A DNA stretch of 64,000 nucleotides from Polyodon spathula (lineage: Eukaryota; Chordata; Actinopteri; Acipenseriformes; Polyodontidae). The notes beneath the pieces were generated by a model that worked only from the letters and a program-made list of their open reading frames with translations, ran no database searches and was not told where the DNA came from. How positions within the stretch are numbered: position 1 is the first letter of the stretch; each line of letters begins with the position of its first letter. The translations under genes and the position numbers were made by a program. Below are positions 50,581 to 63,772 of this stretch, one piece after another. Location: positions 34,916,097 to 34,980,096 of the forward strand of contig NC_054552.1 of the NCBI RefSeq assembly GCF_017654505.1. The letters run 5' to 3'.

Positions 50581-50595
50581 CCACTAGAGGGCAGC
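50581..50595 (+). promoter_or_regulatory. CTCF consensus match
   Basis: CCACTAGAGGGCAGC fits CCASYAGRKGGCRSY at all 15 positions. It lies just after the (AC)n tract. Confidence 0.5.
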
Positions 50596-52030
50596 GCCAT
50601 GTAGTTATTTCGCACTCTGTCCAGATCTAGTCCTGTCGCACTGATGCAACTAGAATTACTATCCTTTTAAATATCATTTTAGAAACAATATGTATAATTT
50701 ATTTTAAACTAGCAGGCTATATGGGCGTGTAGCAACTCCCTGTTCTGTACATTGTATTCTCTACAGACCTATTGTAAACCCACCTGGGGTTATATTAATA
50801 ACTCTGAGGTTAAATATAGCTCCCTGGCTTTTCTTTCTGTCAGCAGCTGCCGTTACTGCCTGTTGCTCTTGGCAGGGGTGCTGGGACATAGCTGGTGTGC
50901 CAGTGCCATTCCTTCCCTCCCGCTCCGCTGCCCTGCTGCTCTCACACTCCCTCCAAGGCTGTCAGCTCCAGACAGTGCAGATATACACTGAGCTCAGTAA
51001 GAATGAAGACAACGAGAACCATACCCAGGACATATTTCTTATTTAGTGGAAAGCAGACAAAGGGTCCCGTTTGGAGTCGGAGAGGAAATCCATTCATTTT
51101 AACAGCACTGCGCTGGCAGGAAGCTGCCCAGGACACACCGAACAACTTGTATTAAAACACTCCCAATTGTTTTCAAAACTCTTTTTTACTTGCTTTTGTC
51201 TTTTGCACTTCCTTGAAAAAGGAAATGCACTAATGCTATGATCCGGTTCCGATCAGAGAACGAACACTTTGGGGTTTGTTTGGTTCTGTCCTCATAATAT
51301 CTATAGATTTGTACTGTATGTGTTCAGAATATATCATTGAACTGTATAGAAATGACCTTGGAAACTTCATTGTGCATTTTTACATGAGGCATCTCTCTTC
51401 CAGTATCTCTGGCTAGCTGTCGATGTCTTTGGCCCATGCTGATGCAGTATCAGCCTCAGGTGAGATGTTGAAATTCCCTTCACGTTTCCCCTGAACGCAT
51501 GAGCCTGGAGCGAGCAGCTGGTTCCATGACCAGATTACAGAGCCCCCAGCCCAGTTTCGCATCCCTCTGGTACAGGAAACACACAGGATCATTCAAGAAG
51601 GACACACATACATTTCATGTGGTGTCTCTTAATCAGTGGAGAGCAGCAGCCACGCCCCCTACTGCTCTGACAGCTTCACATGCCCTCAGCTTCTCTGCTG
51701 GTGGGCAGCTCTGCCAAAGAACTGTGTATCTACGGCAATGAATACAAAACCTAGAAAAAGCCCTTTGTGAAATGTGTGAGGCCCGGTTCATCCTTTAGAA
51801 AGGTGGATATTGGTAGTATAGTTTAGGTCGTGGTTCACGCTGAGTGAGAAAGAGCTCTGTTTCGACTGTGCATTAGGAATGCAGAAACACATCCCACATG
51901 CAGATGGAATATGTTTGATATGGTTCTGTTCCTTTTTAACCAGCTTCAATTAAATAGCAGTGTACATTGGTACACATACTGTGCAGTGGCATGATGTAGT
52001 TAAAACATAAATCAAACATTACTGTTTTTT

Positions 52031-52045
52031 CCACTAGAGGTCACT
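52031..52045 (+). promoter_or_regulatory. CTCF-like site, one mismatch
   Basis: CCACTAGAGGTCACT matches the CTCF consensus at 14 of 15 positions, in the same orientation as the 50.6-kb site. Confidence 0.3.
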
Positions 52046-52626
52046 GCTGTACCCATTATACACCAGGTCTGCCCTGTTGTGTTTATCCTTCATGCATTTT
52101 CATTGCATGCAATCCCAGGACGGTGTGTGATGACATGTGCAATATTACATTCAGAGTGAAATAAACCCCCCACACACACTGGAGGGGATTTCCACATGGG
52201 AGGCTGCTGGTTTTCATGTTGAATTGTGAGAGACTCTCCATTCACAAACACACCTGTATACTTTCATCACTGCTCACAGAGAGTCAGTGTTTCTCTTTAA
52301 AGTAATTAGTCATCTTGTTCTATTGTAGATGGGATGGTATTATACATTCCAAACAATCTCTTAAACCAGGCCCTGGAACAAAATATCGCTGGTAATCCGT
52401 GTCAGTGTGATAATATCGCTCTCTGTTGCAAGCTCTGATAGTGGTTAATTACATAACTGTAATTAGTTGTGTATTGAATGGATTTTATTTTGAAAGCAGC
52501 ATGAGATTAGGACACCCCTACCCTGACACCAGGTAATAAAGAAGCGCTGTGCCCTGTCACGACCAGAGGAGACAGGGGAAGACAACGGTTGCAGAGGCCC
52601 CCGGAAAGGCCTACATCAGCACCCAC

Positions 52627-52885
52627 AATAATATAATAAGAATAATCTTTATATAGCACCTTTAATAGTGGACAGCCACTCACAAAGTGCTTTACAAGAT
52701 TAGGGTTGTGAACTATGCATCAGCTGCAGAGTCACTTACAACAACATCTCACCTGAAAGACAGAGCACAAGGAAGCGAAGTGACTTGCTTAGGGTCACAC
52801 AATGAGTCAGTGGCTGAGCTGGGATTTCAGCCAATGACTTCCTGGTTACAAGTCCTTATCTTTAACCACTGGACCACATTGCCTC
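52627..52885 (-). mobile_element. near full-length tRNA-headed SINE
   Basis: Read on the minus strand it begins GAGGCAATGTGGTCCAGTGG (A-box-like), then GGCTGAAATCCCAGC (B-box-like). A MIR/CORE-SINE-like body with GTGTGACCCTAAGCAAGTCA follows, and it ends GGTGCTATATAAAG plus an ATT-rich tail. I associate this family with sturgeons and paddlefishes, but I have not checked it. Confidence 0.75.
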
Positions 52886-53212
52886 TTGAAGAAGAATTCA
52901 CTGATGCAATGAGAATTCACTGATGCAATGCAGGAGGGGGGGGGCGGGGGTGTTGAGCAGATCTGTGCACAGGGAGGGAGGCAGATGGGTAGATTTTCAC
53001 CAAGGTTCATAGGTCACCCTCACACCTTCCTTGCTCTGGTGACCCAGCCTGCATTACTGCACTGGCCCTGAAGCAATGCTCTCCACATGAAACCACAGCT
53101 GGTGTGAGCCCTGCCTCTCTCCCTCCCTCCCTCCCCCAGCAGCCCTTCAGGGGATCACACCTGCAGTGTGCAAGACCTCAGCAGAGCTGCATTCTTTATG
53201 ATGTATCAACGA

Positions 53213-53965
53213 ACCATACAGGACTAGCCGACTAAATCTTATAACACAGCTCCCCCTGGCCAAGAATGAAATCAGTGCTCTGGTGCGCCAATAATATAAG
53301 AGCTGACGCTGACTGATAGCTAGAGTAACCGATGAGGAACTCTCCGGGTTCACCCCACAGACACCAAGCTCCGCCTATCCAGACATGCTCCGTCGAGCGC
53401 GTCCCAGAAGAATAGAAGTTGCTGTAGATTGCAACAAGTGGACCCTATCCCTTTAAAACGAGAAACGGGGGCAACATTTTGAGCCTGAATCCTCGAATGA
53501 ACAATTGAATGTAACCGCGAGGCAGCGCTTCAAAGGATTGGTTTTGAATTTCTGGAGTGTTTTTTTCGGGAACAGAAGTATTTTTTTGAATTACATATGT
53601 TGGCTTGTGCTTTTCTAACTTGTAATACAACACAGACTGCGGCGATGGTACTTACAACTTAAAGAGACAATCGCGTAGAGATCCGGAGTTTTCAGGTTAG
53701 TGGTCTTTTTAGTTTATTTGTACTCGGGACGAGACTATAATGCAGGGCGATTCACATAGTATCCATGTAATCGAGTGAGTCCCATGAAAACAATTGGAGG
53801 AACGGGTGCGACTGCGACGCAAAACAATTGGCGAGTACCGTACTGTTTAGTTACTTTCTCGTTAAGTTTTTGTTTTGTTTTAAAGAGCAGTTGTACTGGT
53901 AATAATTGCTGCAATCGAGAAGACAGCAAGTAGACTCCTCAGTGATTATAAGCTTCTATTAGCGT
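53213..53965. promoter_or_regulatory. CpG-dense, promoter-like segment
   Basis: CpG dinucleotides are clearly denser here than in flanking DNA, for example TCCGTCGAGCGCGTCC, ACCGCGAGGCAGCGC and GTGCGACTGCGACGC. Inverted CCAAT boxes are present (GATTGG near 53535). Possible first-exon donors exist on both strands: TTTTCAG|GTTAGT on plus near 53696 and AAGTT|GTAAGT on minus near 53651. No coding exon is visible within 10 kb on either side. Confidence 0.4.
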
Positions 53966-54078
53966 CAGGATCAAGCCTTAGTTTAAACATTCACAAAATA
54001 CAGGTTTATGGATAAATTACGTCATTTCGTTGTATCTTTAAGCAGTTCAAAAAGGCCTTGTTTTAAACTTGTTTAAAC

Positions 54079-54164
54079 ACACACACACACACACACACAC
54101 ACATTTTTATTATTATATATATATATATTATATATATACTATATATATTATATATATATATATA
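54079..54164. repeat. CA then TA microsatellites
   Basis: (CA)n at 54079-54101 is followed after a short T-rich spacer by interrupted (TA)n. Confidence 0.95.
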
Positions 54165-57100
54165 GTAAATATAAACCTTGTGCACTTTGTAAGTCATTTG
54201 GAAATTGCTTTAAAGGGAGGTAGTCTTTCGTATTTTTTATTTTTTTATTTTTTTTTGTCGTGCGTTGACGTCTTGTTCTATGTAAGAGGCTAGGCGTGAT
54301 GCTGTATATTAATTATTAAAAACACATGCTCTCCACCGCCAAGATACAGACCACAGTATTGAGTTATTGACGCAAGTGCCTTGACGTTGTATATGTAATT
54401 TTCTTGATGTTTTTCAGTTATTAACTTTTTGTTGAGATATTGACAGGCGATTAAAACCAAGATGCACTTCGCGTTGAATGAAATGAAGCCTTTATGACCA
54501 GCCGGCGTGTGAACGCAGGTCTCTGAAGTGTACAATCCCTGCAGCCATGTTGAATGGCAGGCTGGCTCTGTTTATAGCTGCACTGTGAGGTCCTTGGTTT
54601 GACCGTGCGAGAGAATTCCAGCAATACTTTAGAGACCCCCCGAGATAGCCCATAGTAAACTAGTCTATTTGCAAACTGAGAGCGTTTCCAAACACAGAGG
54701 TTTGGATTGAAAGCGAGTGGAAAATACTTTTTATTGTGTATAATTGAACCTGGATATCGTACAGTCTCTCTGATCCCTCCCGTAACGTTCAAAATATGCT
54801 GCATAAAGATTGTTGTCTGTAGGCCATTCTGCCTCAGTTTGGGTTCTGGAGCCCAGCCAGGTGGTTCTAGTTGTTTGGAAGCAGGGCACTGTCTGTAACG
54901 CTTTGTTTTCTACTGGGCTCAGCCCCATCAATTCTTATGGCAACCCGATGTTACTTCTAACAATGTGAGTTAAACATGCTTTCATTCTGCAGGCTCAAGC
55001 AATTAAACACGAGGCGGAATTCAGTCGAAATTGTTACAAGGTTTCCCAGTCCACTTGTCCAAGTCTAGACACAGTGCTGTACAGTGTAACACACAGTGAT
55101 ACAGCTGTAACCACCCAGCTCGACTCTCCTACAGAATCACTGACTGCATGATAAAACACTCCAGAACTAACGGGTTAGATCTGTCCTTTGGGTTTTCTTT
55201 CCTTTTTCTATTCGTTTTTGTTTCACAATTCCAATTGAAGTGAAGCATTTCTCCCGTGTGCTTCTGGACATGCAGGCTGACGTCACAGCACGCTGGCTTT
55301 ACAAAGTGACAGCTTTATAGAATCATTGTTGCTGGCAGACGGCTTTTAATACCTCTTTGCTCTTTTTCCCAGCAGCCTGGTTTGCAAGGTCAAGCAGCGA
55401 ATCTGAACCTCCAGCTCTGTTAATGCTGCTGGCCCGCAGGCTGCTCCAGACCCGCGCTAGTGCTGACTGAGTGGTCTTTAGTGTCCTGTGCGCTCTCTAT
55501 ATACTGTATACTAGACACTTCCCATTGGTACCTTTTAGCAGTAACTTCACTGGGAATTTCCCAGAGTGGAGCTCAGGCATTTCAAACTTTTCAGCCACAC
55601 CCGAAGCTCCATAAACCGATTCAACACATTCATATTCACTTGTCTGGTTTTTATTTTGATCCAGTGCCTTACTGTGATGTTATTAGTGTTGGATGGCCAC
55701 CTCTAAAAAGTGGCGTGTGTTTTCTCTTGAACTCTATTTCGGACCCAATTCTCTTTGCTTGCAGGCTGACACAGCAAAGAGTGTGGGAGAGATACACCTT
55801 GATTAGAGGCAGCTGCTGAACACTTCGAAACACACACAATATGCAGTCTGAATGCACGTTCATAATAACCTCCAGGGTTTCCAGAACTGGTGTGCTTCAT
55901 TTACAGCATGCAATACAATATAGAAATCAGAATCCATTACAACATGAGCCTCATACAGATCATTGCAACAAGGAGAACCTGCATAACTCAGCAAAACAGC
56001 CCATAAAGAGCAGAGCAGAGCTGGGGTGGGCTTGTCCACATGTCACTGGCTGTGTGGCTATGTACTGTGTGATGAACCCAGTGATCTACACATTCCTTGT
56101 GTTGCTGTAACTAGCTAATGTCTAACCCAGTCTCTGTCTGTTTATCTGTCTATCCATGCTGCTTTAGCTGCAGTGCCAGTAAACATTTGGCTAGTTAAGC
56201 TTTAAAGAATGCGATTGGAATAGGTTTTGACATGAAAGATAAAGGGCCAACTTGGCTTCCTTGTTTGGAGTTTTGTGAAGAACTTGTGCTTGTATCAGGA
56301 AAATACTGAGAAGAAAATGTGTCTGCCAAAAAAGAAATCAAAATAAAACTAAAATTCCAACTGAAATGGCTTCTAGAGTCCCGATAAAGTACACTGTCAA
56401 AAGCAAAGCGTGTGAAGCACAAACAGCACCTGCATAACACTAAGTGGAACAGCTGTTTACATGCATTCATAGAAACAATGGTTAAAGTCTACACTGCATC
56501 GTGGTTAATTGCTCCACCTGTCTAAAGACGAACTCAAGTGTTTCATTGTTACACTGCATACGTTACATCAACCTGATCATGAGTCACTGTTTGTTAATGT
56601 GTTGAGTACTGTAAAATTAAGACATTTTTACAACCGAATGAAATTGTTGAGAATCAGTGTCCACCAGAAGACCTGAAATAAATCAAGTTTGATTTGAGAA
56701 CGTGTTGGGTGCTGGTTTCTGTGTGTGTGCGTGTGCGCGCCCTGTCTGTCGTCTGTCTGTCTGTCTCTGTGTCACCATCTCTTTATGTGTGTGTGGCAGC
56801 ATTTCATCATACTGTATCTACAGTACTTTAGCACCCAGGAAACCTCAAATAGGAGTCCTTGGGGTGTAGCATTCCTACACCAGGCAATACCAGGCTTTCC
56901 ACATTTTGCATTTGGGCTTTTTTTTTTCTTTTTTTTTTTTCCCCTCAGAGTAGATCTCGGCACTACAAGATACATTTTGGGGTTTATTAGAATTGTTGTT
57001 CTGCCATGAGGCATGCTTGCATGGCCAGTAGAACTGTACCTCTAATGTATTTATCCACTTGCCGGTCATTGACAGCGTCTTTTCTCACATTTACAAAGAG

Positions 57101-59410
57101 TTCCATGTGATTTGACAAACCCTTACATTGTGCTCCCAGGGATGCTTTGTTTTTGTTCACACAAACTCATTTCTAGCTGGCAGGAAAGCCCAGAGACATG
57201 AAGTTAGGAACAACTATGCAGTGGGTCTGTCAAGCACAGGCATGGCATTTAGTGTAGTGTTTGGGGGGTGGGGAGTGAGTGTCACGTTGTCTTGAACAAC
57301 TAGCGTAGTCTCTGCCGGGAAGCTGATCAGTCGAATGCCAACCTCCTCCCCAAGGCCGTGAGGGTGAGGGTTCAAAATGTGTTGATTTTACTCCCAGGTA
57401 ACAGGACCCTACCTGACCCCTTCTAGTTCTAAGAGCAGTCCTTAGCTCTGAGTTTTCGTGCTGTGAGTGCACATCATTGTCTTTCTTCATTAAGGATCAT
57501 CCATACATCATATGGATTGTTATACTTGCATTGCGACTCACAATCAGATGTATTCACAAGGAACCGTAAATATGGAAATTATTTCCTTGTAAGGGAGAAA
57601 TGTAGAAATACAATGCATGCTCTTGTTAATAGATGCAATTGCGATTTATCTGGAGAGGAAGAACGCATTCTTTGTGATGCATTGCTCCCCAGAGAAAGTT
57701 GCAGTGGGGTGAGGAATGTGGATCTGAACAAGACTGGGGGAATGTTGATTTTTTTTATTTTTTGTTTCTTTTTGATCAGTGTTAATTGCGAGTGATTTTT
57801 GAAGTTGTTACCTGGAAACCGATGCGTGATCATTGAATAAATCTCTCAAAGCCGTTCTTTATGGTTGTAGCAGTTAAACTCATGACAGTAGTGTTTACAA
57901 AGCTGCACGCTCTGTTTGAAAGACAAAGCCAGGTGGTGCCTGATGTGTTCAGTTACAGCGTTCCTCTGGTGCTCTGCTTGTATGTGTCCCGGATGCAAAC
58001 ACACCCGTCTGCCCTCTTGCTGCAATTTTCTCAGAATGAAGTGCTCCCTGTCCTAAAAAATGTTTTTTTTCCAGTTAACCTTAAACACCCCAGTATTTAC
58101 ATGGCAAGCTTGGGTGTTGCTTGAACTGCAGGTTGCCCTGTAATGCATTCGGCAACCAGCTAAGCCTATGGGACATGCTTGTTTTTTCTTAGTGTCGGTG
58201 TTGGGATTTTCACATCAAGGTGTTTGAGTTGTGTGCATCTTGGGAAGCTGTTTCTCTGACAATGTGTCTCTGTAGTAAAACCTGTGTGCTGTTCATATAT
58301 AAAGAGTAAGCTTGCAGCATCCCTCGCTCACTGTAGCAGTGATCAGAGCTGATTGTGTGAGTCACGTGACAGGACGATGCAGGTAGAGAAGTGGAGATCT
58401 GGTGTGTGTGAGTAAGCTGTTCTGTACTGCCCTCCCTTTCTAAAGAGAGAGGTCTGGTTCTCCTTCTACCTCCTTCCTCCAATTCATTGGCTTTGTGGCC
58501 TGTTTTGTACATCCAGTTTCCCAGCTCGGATCTGGGAGTGGGTGGAAATCAGCTTGCATCTTGCACAGACCCATATGCTATATTTTGTAATAACATATAT
58601 TTATTGGTAAATAATAATAATTGAACAGCAAGCAAATATGTTCATGCAATGAATTTCCATCAGACACAAGTTATCTATTATAAGATATTGGCTGTACCGC
58701 ATCAATGCAATTGCACTAGAACAGTTTTTAAAGTGGGGGTGCTGAAAGCCTTTGAACAAAACTGTAACCCCTGTATACGATGGAAGCCATGCAAAGCCAA
58801 GGGGGTGCTCCCACACCCCCAGCACCCCTAGTTCCAGCACCCTTGCATTAATGCCAGGGTCTGCTATATATTGTAAAAGCATTTCAATTGAGGAGGATCA
58901 ATACACCACAGAAGAAGTTTGATGATAAAGTGAGATCAGTGTGTCAGTGTTGTAATGTGTTACCATTAACCTCAGAGAGAACTAGTCCCTTAACACTGTT
59001 CTCATTTCTCCTTGTGATGTCGGGACTTTATCTTATGTTTTTAAATGCATCGGAATTCAATACACAGGGCCATCCATACAGGATTGGAAATCATTAATCA
59101 GATGACTAATTAGGTAGAGATTTGTTGGGGAAAACTCTGTTTCATACACAGAACTGTGTGTGTGTGTGTTTTTTTTAATTTTTTTTTTTTGGAGTTCTTA
59201 TTTTGAAGTAAAGAATGTTCGATGCTTAGACTTGAAATCTGCTTTGGGTAAGATTTATTGACATTTTATTTATTTATTTTTTCCCCCCCGCTGTGTGTAT
59301 TTAATTGACAGTATTATGAGGATGGTATCCCTCTAGCAGAGGACAGAGTCTCATTTTCAATTCAGTGTTGTTTCACATCCTGTTGGTGCAGGAGCATAAG
59401 GTAATGCTAT
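54165..59410. other. non-coding DNA beyond the CpG-rich segment
   Basis: No coding exon recognised. It includes a perfect CRE palindrome TGACGTCA (55278-55285) and a GTCACGTGAC palindrome (58361-58370). Both are isolated motif matches. Confidence 0.5.
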
Positions 59411-59445
59411 AACCCCCCCCCCCCCCCACCCCCACCCCCCCCCCA
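59411..59445 (+). repeat. C-homopolymer tract
   Basis: Runs of C broken by single A residues. Base calls in such a tract may be unreliable. Confidence 0.9.
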
Positions 59446-59716
59446 GGATTCCCCCTTCATGCTGGCTCAATGAAAGACTCCTTATCCCTTCTAATGGGTT
59501 CCAGTTTCTCTTCATTGTGATTGATATGCAAGCACATCTGCAGTTTTACAGTAACCATGTCTGGCCAGCTTCCTGTGCGCAGTGCTGTCGGAGCCTCTTT
59601 CCCTGCTTCTTCTATGTTGACGTTCACAGGATGATCATTGTTGGCGTGTTCCGTTTATATTGGCTGGTTTCCCCATCTCTAGGTATCGTGCGTCCGTCTC
59701 CATAACCTGACCCTCC

Positions 59717-60262
59717 CCTGTGTATTCCCCCTTCATGCTGGAGTGCTCTCCTGAACCCGCGGTTCATTATGTGCACCCTGTGTATTCCCCCTTCGTGCTG
59801 GAGTGCTCTCCTGAACCCGCGGTTCATTATGTGCACCCTGTGTATTCCCCCTTCGTGCTGGAGTGCTCTCCTGAACCCGCGGTTCATTATGTGCACCCTG
59901 TGTATTCCCCCTTCGTGCTGGAGTGCTCTCCTGAACCCGCGGTTCATTATGTGCACCCTGTGTATTCCCCCTTCGTGCTGGAGTGCTCTCCTGAACCCGC
60001 GGTTCATTATGTGCACCCTGTGTATTCCCCCTTCGTGCTGGAGTGCTCTCCTGAACCCGCGGTTCATTATGTGCACCCTGTGTATTCCCCCTTCGTGCTG
60101 GAGTGCTCTCCTGAACCCGCGGTTCATTATGTGCACCCTGTGTATTCCCCCTTCGTGCTGGAGTGCTCTCCTGAACCCGCGGTTCATTATGTGCACCCTG
60201 TGTATTCCCCCTTCGTGCTGGAGTGCTCTCCTGAACCCGCGGTTCATTATGTGCACCCTGTG
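59717..60262. repeat. 60-bp minisatellite, 9 units, almost invariant
   Basis: Units contain CCTGTGTATTCCCCCTTCG, TGCTGGAGTGCTCTCCTGAA and CCCGCGGTTCATTATGTGCA. Eight units are identical, and the first differs by a single G-to-A. The 60-bp period keeps frames open on both strands. Confidence 0.99.
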
Positions 60263-60570
60263 CAAGGATGGAAACAAGACTTCTATTGCATAGGGCTTTC
60301 ACCTATTCCAGGTTTTACCATGAGCTTGATTAGCCAGTGTATGGATAACAAGATCAGGTGTGTCTTGAAGTAAACCAGGAATGGATCAAACTGCTATGCA
60401 ATGCGAGTCTCATTTCCATCCCTGCAGTGTATGGGAGTTCTGTTCTCTGTAGCCAGTCATATCAGTGCTTGGGCCTAACTGGATGTAAGCAGCACAAGCT
60501 TTTACATCACCTGCTTTCACAACAAAACCTCAAACCACGACGCTCTGGAGCATTTATCAGATTGAGGAGG

Positions 60571-60690
60571 TGTAATGTTGCATTGCTTGTTTATAAGATT
60601 GAGGCGGGTATCATTGCATTGCTTGTGTATCAGAGAGGAGATGTAAAGTTGCATTGCTTGTGTATCAGAGAGGAGATGTAAAGTTGCATT
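60571..60690 (+). repeat. short degenerate tandem repeat, about 3-4 units
   Basis: GTTGCATTGCTTGTGTATC with GAGAGGAGATGTAAA recurs three to four times at about 33-bp spacing. Confidence 0.75.
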
Positions 60691-62962
60691 GCTTGATTTG
60701 CAGTTTTGTATGTGGTTGTGGTTTAAGTTTTAACCCCACATCTTTAAACACTTTTTAAAAGTTTTTTGCTTAACACTTTCCTCCATTCATTTCAGCTTTA
60801 GACCTTCTTTGGATCGTTTTAAAATTGTCTTTAATGTCTCATTGTCTTTCTTTATGGATTCAGCTCTCCTCAGCTTTTCAGACTCTGCAGTTCTTGGCTG
60901 GTTTCCATGCTTTAAGCCCAATGTTGTTCCCTTTTCAGGGAGATAAACAAGCAGGTTTGTTTAACTAATGGGACCTGGCAAACGAAGAGGCCCGTAGTGA
61001 GCCGGGAATCGCTGCACCCTGGTACCGTCCCAAATAGGACGTCTTACCCGAGGTGTATTTTCAAATCTCAATCATGTGAATAGGAGCCTTCACAGCTGGT
61101 TATGTAAGTGTTCCTCTTGTGTGCTCAGTTGTTTTGAAATTGTCTGTGCTCTGCACAGGCATAGGACTTCTCTGCAGTGTGAACTGAAAGCACGTTGTGT
61201 GTGGTGTACTGGGACAGGAAGCCATGCAGCTGAAAATCATGAACACATTCATACTGCCTCTTAGGTGCTGATATTGTTGACCCACTTTTCTGTATGTTTT
61301 AAGTGCCTACACTCAAGGTTTGCGTGAAAGCCAGACACACTGTTCAGTGCAGGGAAAGGGTTAAAGCTTGCAGTGAACAAAGTGAGGGTGAGGCCCGGTC
61401 TTGGCCTGTGTGTAGGCCTACTGCCATACAGAACCAGCTGCTGGCCCAGTTTTGAATCCAAAGAGCTCCAGTAACATGTTCAGTAGTCTGCATTTCCTAA
61501 ACCTCCTCGAGCAGCGTGGCCAGATTGCGAGATTCAGTCTGGCTCTCGCTCTCACAGAGACTTTCTTGATACTGTAGACTGCTCTTAAACTTGTTTGTGA
61601 TTTCAGTGCAGCAGCAGGCATTAACGGAAAGGTCAAAGTGTTTGAAACTCTGTGCCGACAGAGGTTTGAATCTTTGACTTCACCGGTTGTATTGACCAGA
61701 ACCGTTCTCTATGAACCCTCTTTGTTAAAGAGATGTCAAGTCCTCTTTTCCTTTCAAAATGATTTTGCATTGAATACAACAAGCTCCTTCTATTAAACGG
61801 CAACACGCAGGAGTGATGCGGCCAGCATTCAGATTGCTTTTCAAGCCTGAATCCCTGGTGCTGTGAGTCTCTTTGGGTGGGAATAATGCTTGACAAGCAC
61901 TCCACCTTGGCTTGGTAATCGTGCATAGCCAGTCAGTGACTGTGTCTAACAGTAATTGCTTGATTTTTATCTTCTACTGTGCTTGGAAACAGGGAGTTCC
62001 TGCAGTGGCAAGGGTTGTGCTGCCGTATACTCCCTTCGAGGTGGAGAGCATTCTGAAAAGGATGACTAAATCTGCCACATTATTCTCGTACACAGTTCTC
62101 TCTTCCTCCTCTCCGTAGTAACCTATTTCTCACTGTTCCCAATGTTTTTCTCAACAAGTTGAACTTCTCATTGTAACAGCCTGGATGTGTTGCTGGCTGT
62201 GCCTCCTGTGATGCTCCAGCACAGACTTGCACAGAGATGAAAACTGGCTGGCTCTGGAATCTGTGCAGTTTTTCAGACAGGCTTGCTGGCTTTTGTGGAT
62301 TGGCCCATGTGTTTTGTTTATTCACAGTGCTTCTCCAAACCATGCACCTGGAATCTCCTCTTGTGGGTAAATGATTTGTAGTTTTTTGCAGCCGGTCGGT
62401 AATGGGCTGTTTGACCTTCATGCTGTGTTTACTAACCGCTTGCTCTGTCGCAAGGCTGCTTTCACCAGCACTTGGCTGTTTTGGTGTGTCTGTGTTTAGT
62501 TGAATGTAAGAGGATCCATATAGCTGGGTATTTAAATGGGTACCATATTCATTCATCAAGGACTATAAGGCAGTGTTTAGAACTGATTAGTGAATCTAAT
62601 TGTGCAGTGCACAGTGGTGAGTGGGGAGGGGTGGGGATTGTTGGTAGAGACGGTGCTTTTTGAAAGCTGAGGGCCGCTGCGGTGATAGGTTGTGCACCAG
62701 GATGTGAAGCAGCTGAAACAATCTGCTTCCTACAGATATGCCTGGAAAGAGCAGAGTGAGAGAGTGTGAGGAGGGGGGTTAATGCGGGCTCCTAGAGTTA
62801 CTCTGGGGGTAGCAGAGCAATGACAAGCCTGTCCAGGTCCCTCCCCTGCAGTTTCTATTGTTCCAGTTTGAAAGGGAGCCGACACCTGAAACGCCTCAAT
62901 ACAGACAGGGCAGGGTCGCGTGTTGTCTGATATTACTGATGGGAGAGTGAAAAACAGTCAAC
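60691..62962. other. non-coding, nothing recognised
   Basis: Only short frames without family resemblance on either strand. Confidence 0.5.
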
Positions 62963-63000
62963 CACTCACTCGTTCACTCACTCACTCACTCACTCACTCA
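62963..63000. repeat. ACTC tetranucleotide microsatellite
   Basis: Nine tandem CACT units with one CGTT interruption. Confidence 0.93.
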
Positions 63001-63772
63001 GAACCATGTTGGGTTGGGTAAAGCTGAAGCATGTACTGTACAATCATAACTTAAACAACTTTTCCACAATGTGAATGTATTGCATTGTAGAGCTCCACCC
63101 TGCAGAAGTCTTCCTACAGTAGAATCAGCTGGCCTGTCTGAAACAGACTGTGCACTGTGAGCCATTCCTCTCTGGCATGGGCTATCTCACTGCTCAGTTC
63201 TGCAGCTCAGACAGCACAGTCTTCTTTTTGAATGTGTGTGCAAGAAGTCTCACAGCTTCACATCTCAACAGCTGCCGAGTCCAGGGGTTCAAGAAGAATT
63301 TGTCCAAGAATGAGATTTGGTTTAGCTTTGTAGTAAAACGCCCTTTGTTGCTGTGAGGCAGTTTTTTGTATTTTATTATAAGAAAGATGAGCAGCAGCCC
63401 AGGGTGTGCGTACGCAGAAGTGGTGGAGACCTAAATCTCTTTCAGATGTCATTGTCACCAGCATGGTGTTGAGGGTGAGCCCAGCTCTGAATGCAGACAG
63501 TATATGACTGGTACAGTAAATATGTGGCATGTTTCTCACAGCCCTTGAACCCCTGGAGAACGCCCAGGACAATGCTATTTAACATTTGAACTTTATTGCC
63601 AATCCTGCATTCCTGTCTATAGCAGTATAGTAAAATGTTGCTTAGTTAGTGGACTGGACGACTGTTGTTGGTTTCTAGTTCTAAAGGTATTCAATTCCTT
63701 CCAGTATATCCGTTACTTGTTATAAACATGAACTGAAAAAAGAATCAGCAGGCGGTGTTTAAAAATGCAGGA

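Noticed and set aside
55841..56110. NPVIYTFL near the end of an 89-codon frame, resembling the GPCR TM7 NPxxY motif
   Set aside because: The preceding residues do not form a transmembrane helix typical of a receptor, the frame stops at once with no helix 8, and no other GPCR segment is nearby. Probably coincidence.
59624..60373. Four long frames on both strands over the 60-bp array
   Set aside because: They arise from a stop-free 60-bp unit. Identical DNA copies mean no signal of protein selection can be read.
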